In this document: piece by piece, positions 6,287 to 8,127 of the stretch
Numbering within the stretch: position 1 is the first letter of the stretch
Layout: every line of letters begins with the position of its first letter
From: Deltaproteobacteria bacterium
GTDB taxonomy: Bacteria > Desulfobacterota > Desulfobacteria > Desulfobacterales > UBA11574
DNA length: 8,127 nt
Assembly (NCBI GenBank): GCA_019313025.1
Contig: JAFDCA010000180.1
Coordinates: 1-8,127, forward strand
Reading direction: 5' to 3'
Notes under the pieces: generated by a model
What the model saw: only the letters and a program-made list of their open reading frames with translations
Told to the model about the DNA's origin: nothing
Database searches by the model: none
Position numbers and translations under genes: made by a program

Positions 6287-7931
6287 CGAATCGCTCCAAG
6301 GTGCCTCCTTTTGATGCACTCAGGGCTGCTGTTTCTAAAATGGAAACGACTTTTACAGAATCCTTTAAAGAAGCAACCAAAGGTTCACCGGTCAACAGAT
6401 GATCGGCAAGATTGCTATGAAATGCGTAGTCTTTTCGTTCGGGTATGGCCAACTTTTGCTCAACAATTTGTCCTGAAGCATGGCGCTGAAAAAGGGTCAA
6501 ATCAGGAATCATTTCCGTTGCCGGAATATGATGTTGTTGAAAATAAAGGACCGGATCGATATGATACGTGATCACATCTTTCCATTGTCCGATGATGGCC
6601 CCTTTGGTACCCAAAAGATACCATTTGGGTTTTCGAACGGCGGCAATATCCGAATGAATAAATTCAGCCTCCTTACCCCCTTTAAATTTAATCCCTATTC
6701 GTTCTTGGTCGGCATTGGTAACATCATGCCATACCCTTTTGTGACGAAAGGCAGCGACAGACTCCGGGGGATCAGGGATAAGGTCTACAATCCAGTCCAG
6801 ATAATGGGTGCCCCAGTCATAGGCGATACCTCCGGATATGTCTTCGTGGGAATGCCAGTATCCGCAAGGGTGAGAGAACCCGCCAACAAAGGTTTCCATA
6901 TAGAAAAGATCACCAATGAGATCTTCATGCAATGCACGTTTGATCGCCTTAAAATCAGGGTCCCAACGCCGGTTTTGGTGACAGCTTAAATGAACCTTCA
7001 TTTTTTCAGCCACTTCCAACATCCGATCTGTTTCGCTTCGATTGAGCGCCAATGGTTTTTCGCAAACCACATGTTTTTGTTGGGTCATCATCTGAATGGA
7101 TAGTTCCGCATGAGTGTTGGGTGGTGTGGCGATGATGACCAAATCTAAATCATCGTCATTGGCCAATTTTTCGGCATTTGAATATACTTTTGCTTCGAGA
7201 AATCGATGTTTTGCCAACTTCAACCGCTGGGGACTTATGTCACAAACGGCGTGGAGCGTTAATCCCTTCGTCGCGACAACCCCATTTCCATGAAGCTCCC
7301 CTACCGAAGGGGCGTAGCCCAATATTCCGACATTTAGATTCTGATCCGTCACCGGTTGTCCGGATAGTTTGTGCAATAACCGATAGATGATCCGTTTTAT
7401 GTCAGAATTTTCAAAGTCTTGAAGGGTGGTACATGCCACTTGACCGGCGTCGGCCTGACGGTACACCAATACCGGACGGTGTTGGTAATGCCAGTCGGCG
7501 TATAATGATGTGGTTACATCTTCTTTAAAGACTTGAAGGGGGTGATATCGTCCTTTGACATAAACGGCATCGGGTAACCGGTCCGCCATCGGCTTATTTA
7601 GATCTTGAAACAGGACCCGTATTTCCGATTCCGGACCAACAGGACCGGAGGAGACACCGAAAAGTTCTGATATGGGTAATTCCGAAAGACCGACCACTCC
7701 TAGCCATCCGCCTCCTGATCGAACGAATTGTTCTAATTGTTTAGGGGCCGGATTGTATGCTGATGCAGGCTCTGTAATAACGACCTGGAATTTAGTTAAA
7801 TCCGCTGGAAGTCTTTCCGACAGTATGACCCGAATATGCGGTATTTTTTTTAAATACGTTAGGAATGAAAAAAGCTTGGAATTTGATTCTGAAACGCAGC
7901 ATAAAACATTCATGTTAAGGTGTTGTTGCAT
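6276..7931 (-). CDS. ThuA-like domain fused to Gfo/Idh/MocA oxidoreductase
   Basis: This two-domain protein has 551 residues. Residues 1 to about 190 resemble the ThuA/trehalose-utilisation (class I glutamine-amidotransferase-like) fold: FQVVITEP (48-55), the FVRSGGGWLGVVG stretch (69-81), and a closing HRPVLVYRQADAGQVACTTL segment (151-170). From about 200 an oxidoreductase begins: GILGYAPSVGELHG (202-215), IIATPPNTH (266-274), CEKPLALN (290-297, K292) and YDWGTHYLDW (371-380), with D372 and H376 in the usual catalytic places. Separate ThuA-like and Gfo/Idh/MocA genes are often neighbours in sugar catabolism; here they form one chain. The start at 7931 is well supported by AAGGAGA ten bases upstream. 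It is first in the five-gene operon and overlaps the next oxidoreductase by 11 bases, so the two may act together, for example as an oxidation-reduction pair. The substrate is not known, and the ThuA part is less certain than the dehydrogenase part. Confidence 0.88.
   Translation of the reverse strand: MQQHLNMNVLCCVSESNSKLFSFLTYLKKIPHIRVILSERLPADLTKFQVVITEPASAYNPAPKQLEQFVRSGGGWLGVVGLSELPISELFGVSSGPVGPESEIRVLFQDLNKPMADRLPDAVYVKGRYHPLQVFKEDVTTSLYADWHYQHRPVLVYRQADAGQVACTTLQDFENSDIKRIIYRLLHKLSGQPVTDQNLNVGILGYAPSVGELHGNGVVATKGLTLHAVCDISPQRLKLAKHRFLEAKVYSNAEKLANDDDLDLVIIATPPNTHAELSIQMMTQQKHVVCEKPLALNRSETDRMLEVAEKMKVHLSCHQNRRWDPDFKAIKRALHEDLIGDLFYMETFVGGFSHPCGYWHSHEDISGGIAYDWGTHYLDWIVDLIPDPPESVAAFRHKRVWHDVTNADQERIGIKFKGGKEAEFIHSDIAAVRKPKWYLLGTKGAIIGQWKDVITYHIDPVLYFQQHHIPATEMIPDLTLFQRHASGQIVEQKLAIPERKDYAFHSNLADHLLTGEPLVASLKDSVKVVSILETAALSASKGGTLERFDEC
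6294..6297 (-). promoter_or_regulatory. Ribosome binding site deciding the oxidoreductase start
   Basis: GGAG on the minus strand lies seven bases before the ATG at 6286. A stronger-looking AAGGAGG at 6304-6310 is 17 bases from that ATG, too far to serve it well. It falls inside the reading frame if the GTG at 6319 were used. Confidence 0.55.
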
Positions 7932-8127
7932 GAATATATCGTCTCCTTGAGCCAGTGATGAGGCGATTCTTTCTTAAAATCGGAGTTCCTGTTGGTTCCT
8001 CTAGCCCAGGTTGAGCGGTCCAAGGTTAAAGATCCCTATTACTTAAAAAATTAAGAAGGTTAGAATGTAATAAGATCGACGTTTCACGCCATTTCGAAAC
8101 TTCTGATCCCCGGTCGCTTCTCCGTAA
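7932..8127 (-). other. Leader region upstream of the five-gene operon
   Basis: These 196 bases precede the first operon gene. On the minus strand a frame is open from the window edge to a TAA at 8028-8026 (about 33 codons ending SNLLNFLSNRDL). It could be the tail of another gene, but I do not recognise it. An inverted repeat GTTTC-n10-GAAAC lies at 8081-8100. GTTCCT occurs twice, ten bases apart, near 7985-8000. No convincing promoter was found. Confidence 0.3.
7942..7948 (-). promoter_or_regulatory. Ribosome binding site of the ThuA/oxidoreductase fusion
   Basis: AAGGAGA on the minus strand lies ten bases before the ATG at 7931. It fixes the start there rather than at the internal ATG at 7913, which would be 28 bases away. 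Confidence 0.7.

Noticed and set aside
6287..6319. 11-residue extension of the second oxidoreductase from GTG at 6319
   Set aside because: The ATG at 6286 has GGAG seven bases upstream and begins right at the Rossmann fold.
6480..6989. 169-codon plus-strand ORF opposite the ThuA/oxidoreductase fusion
   Set aside because: It lies wholly antisense to the conserved dehydrogenase domain and its protein shows no family motif.

Overview
The window (8,127 bp) is densely coding and has two convergent gene sets. The plus strand (about 1-2164) carries the 3' end of an unidentified gene, an actinobacterial-type inositol-3-phosphate synthase (Ino1), a small unrecognised ORF and a histidine-phosphatase-family protein. 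The minus strand (7931 down to 2238) carries five tightly packed genes. In transcription order they are a ThuA-like/Gfo-Idh-MocA fusion, a second Gfo/Idh/MocA oxidoreductase, a CelD/FemAB-like GNAT transferase, an MshA-like GT4 glycosyltransferase and a PIG-L (MshB/BshB-like) deacetylase. The two sets meet tail to tail at 2165-2237. No rRNA, tRNA, CRISPR array or insertion sequence was seen.

The enzymes make biochemical sense together. Ino1 makes inositol phosphate from glucose-6-phosphate. The glycosyltransferase resembles MshA, which joins GlcNAc to inositol-3-phosphate. A phosphatase could remove the phosphate, the PIG-L protein could deacetylate GlcNAc, and the GNAT could acylate the freed amine. 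This follows the order of mycothiol biosynthesis (Ino1, MshA, the unassigned phosphatase 'MshA2', MshB, then MshC/MshD), but no cysteine ligase (MshC) lies in the window. The two oxidoreductases have no counterpart in that pathway and may modify the sugar or inositol. The pathway reading is inference; the family assignments are solid.

A second unusual element lies between ino1 and the phosphatase. Two small divergent ORFs, one on each strand, start with nearly the same peptide and differ largely by silent changes. The plus-strand copy overlaps the phosphatase start by ATGA.

Organism: the base composition looks intermediate, non-ATG starts are used in places, and the operon is compact. The moderate GC does not suit a high-GC actinomycete, although Ino1 and the glycosyltransferase are closest in motif content to actinobacterial proteins. 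My best guess is a Gram-negative lineage such as Desulfobacterota (sulfate-reducer relatives), held with low confidence because no phylogenetic marker is present.
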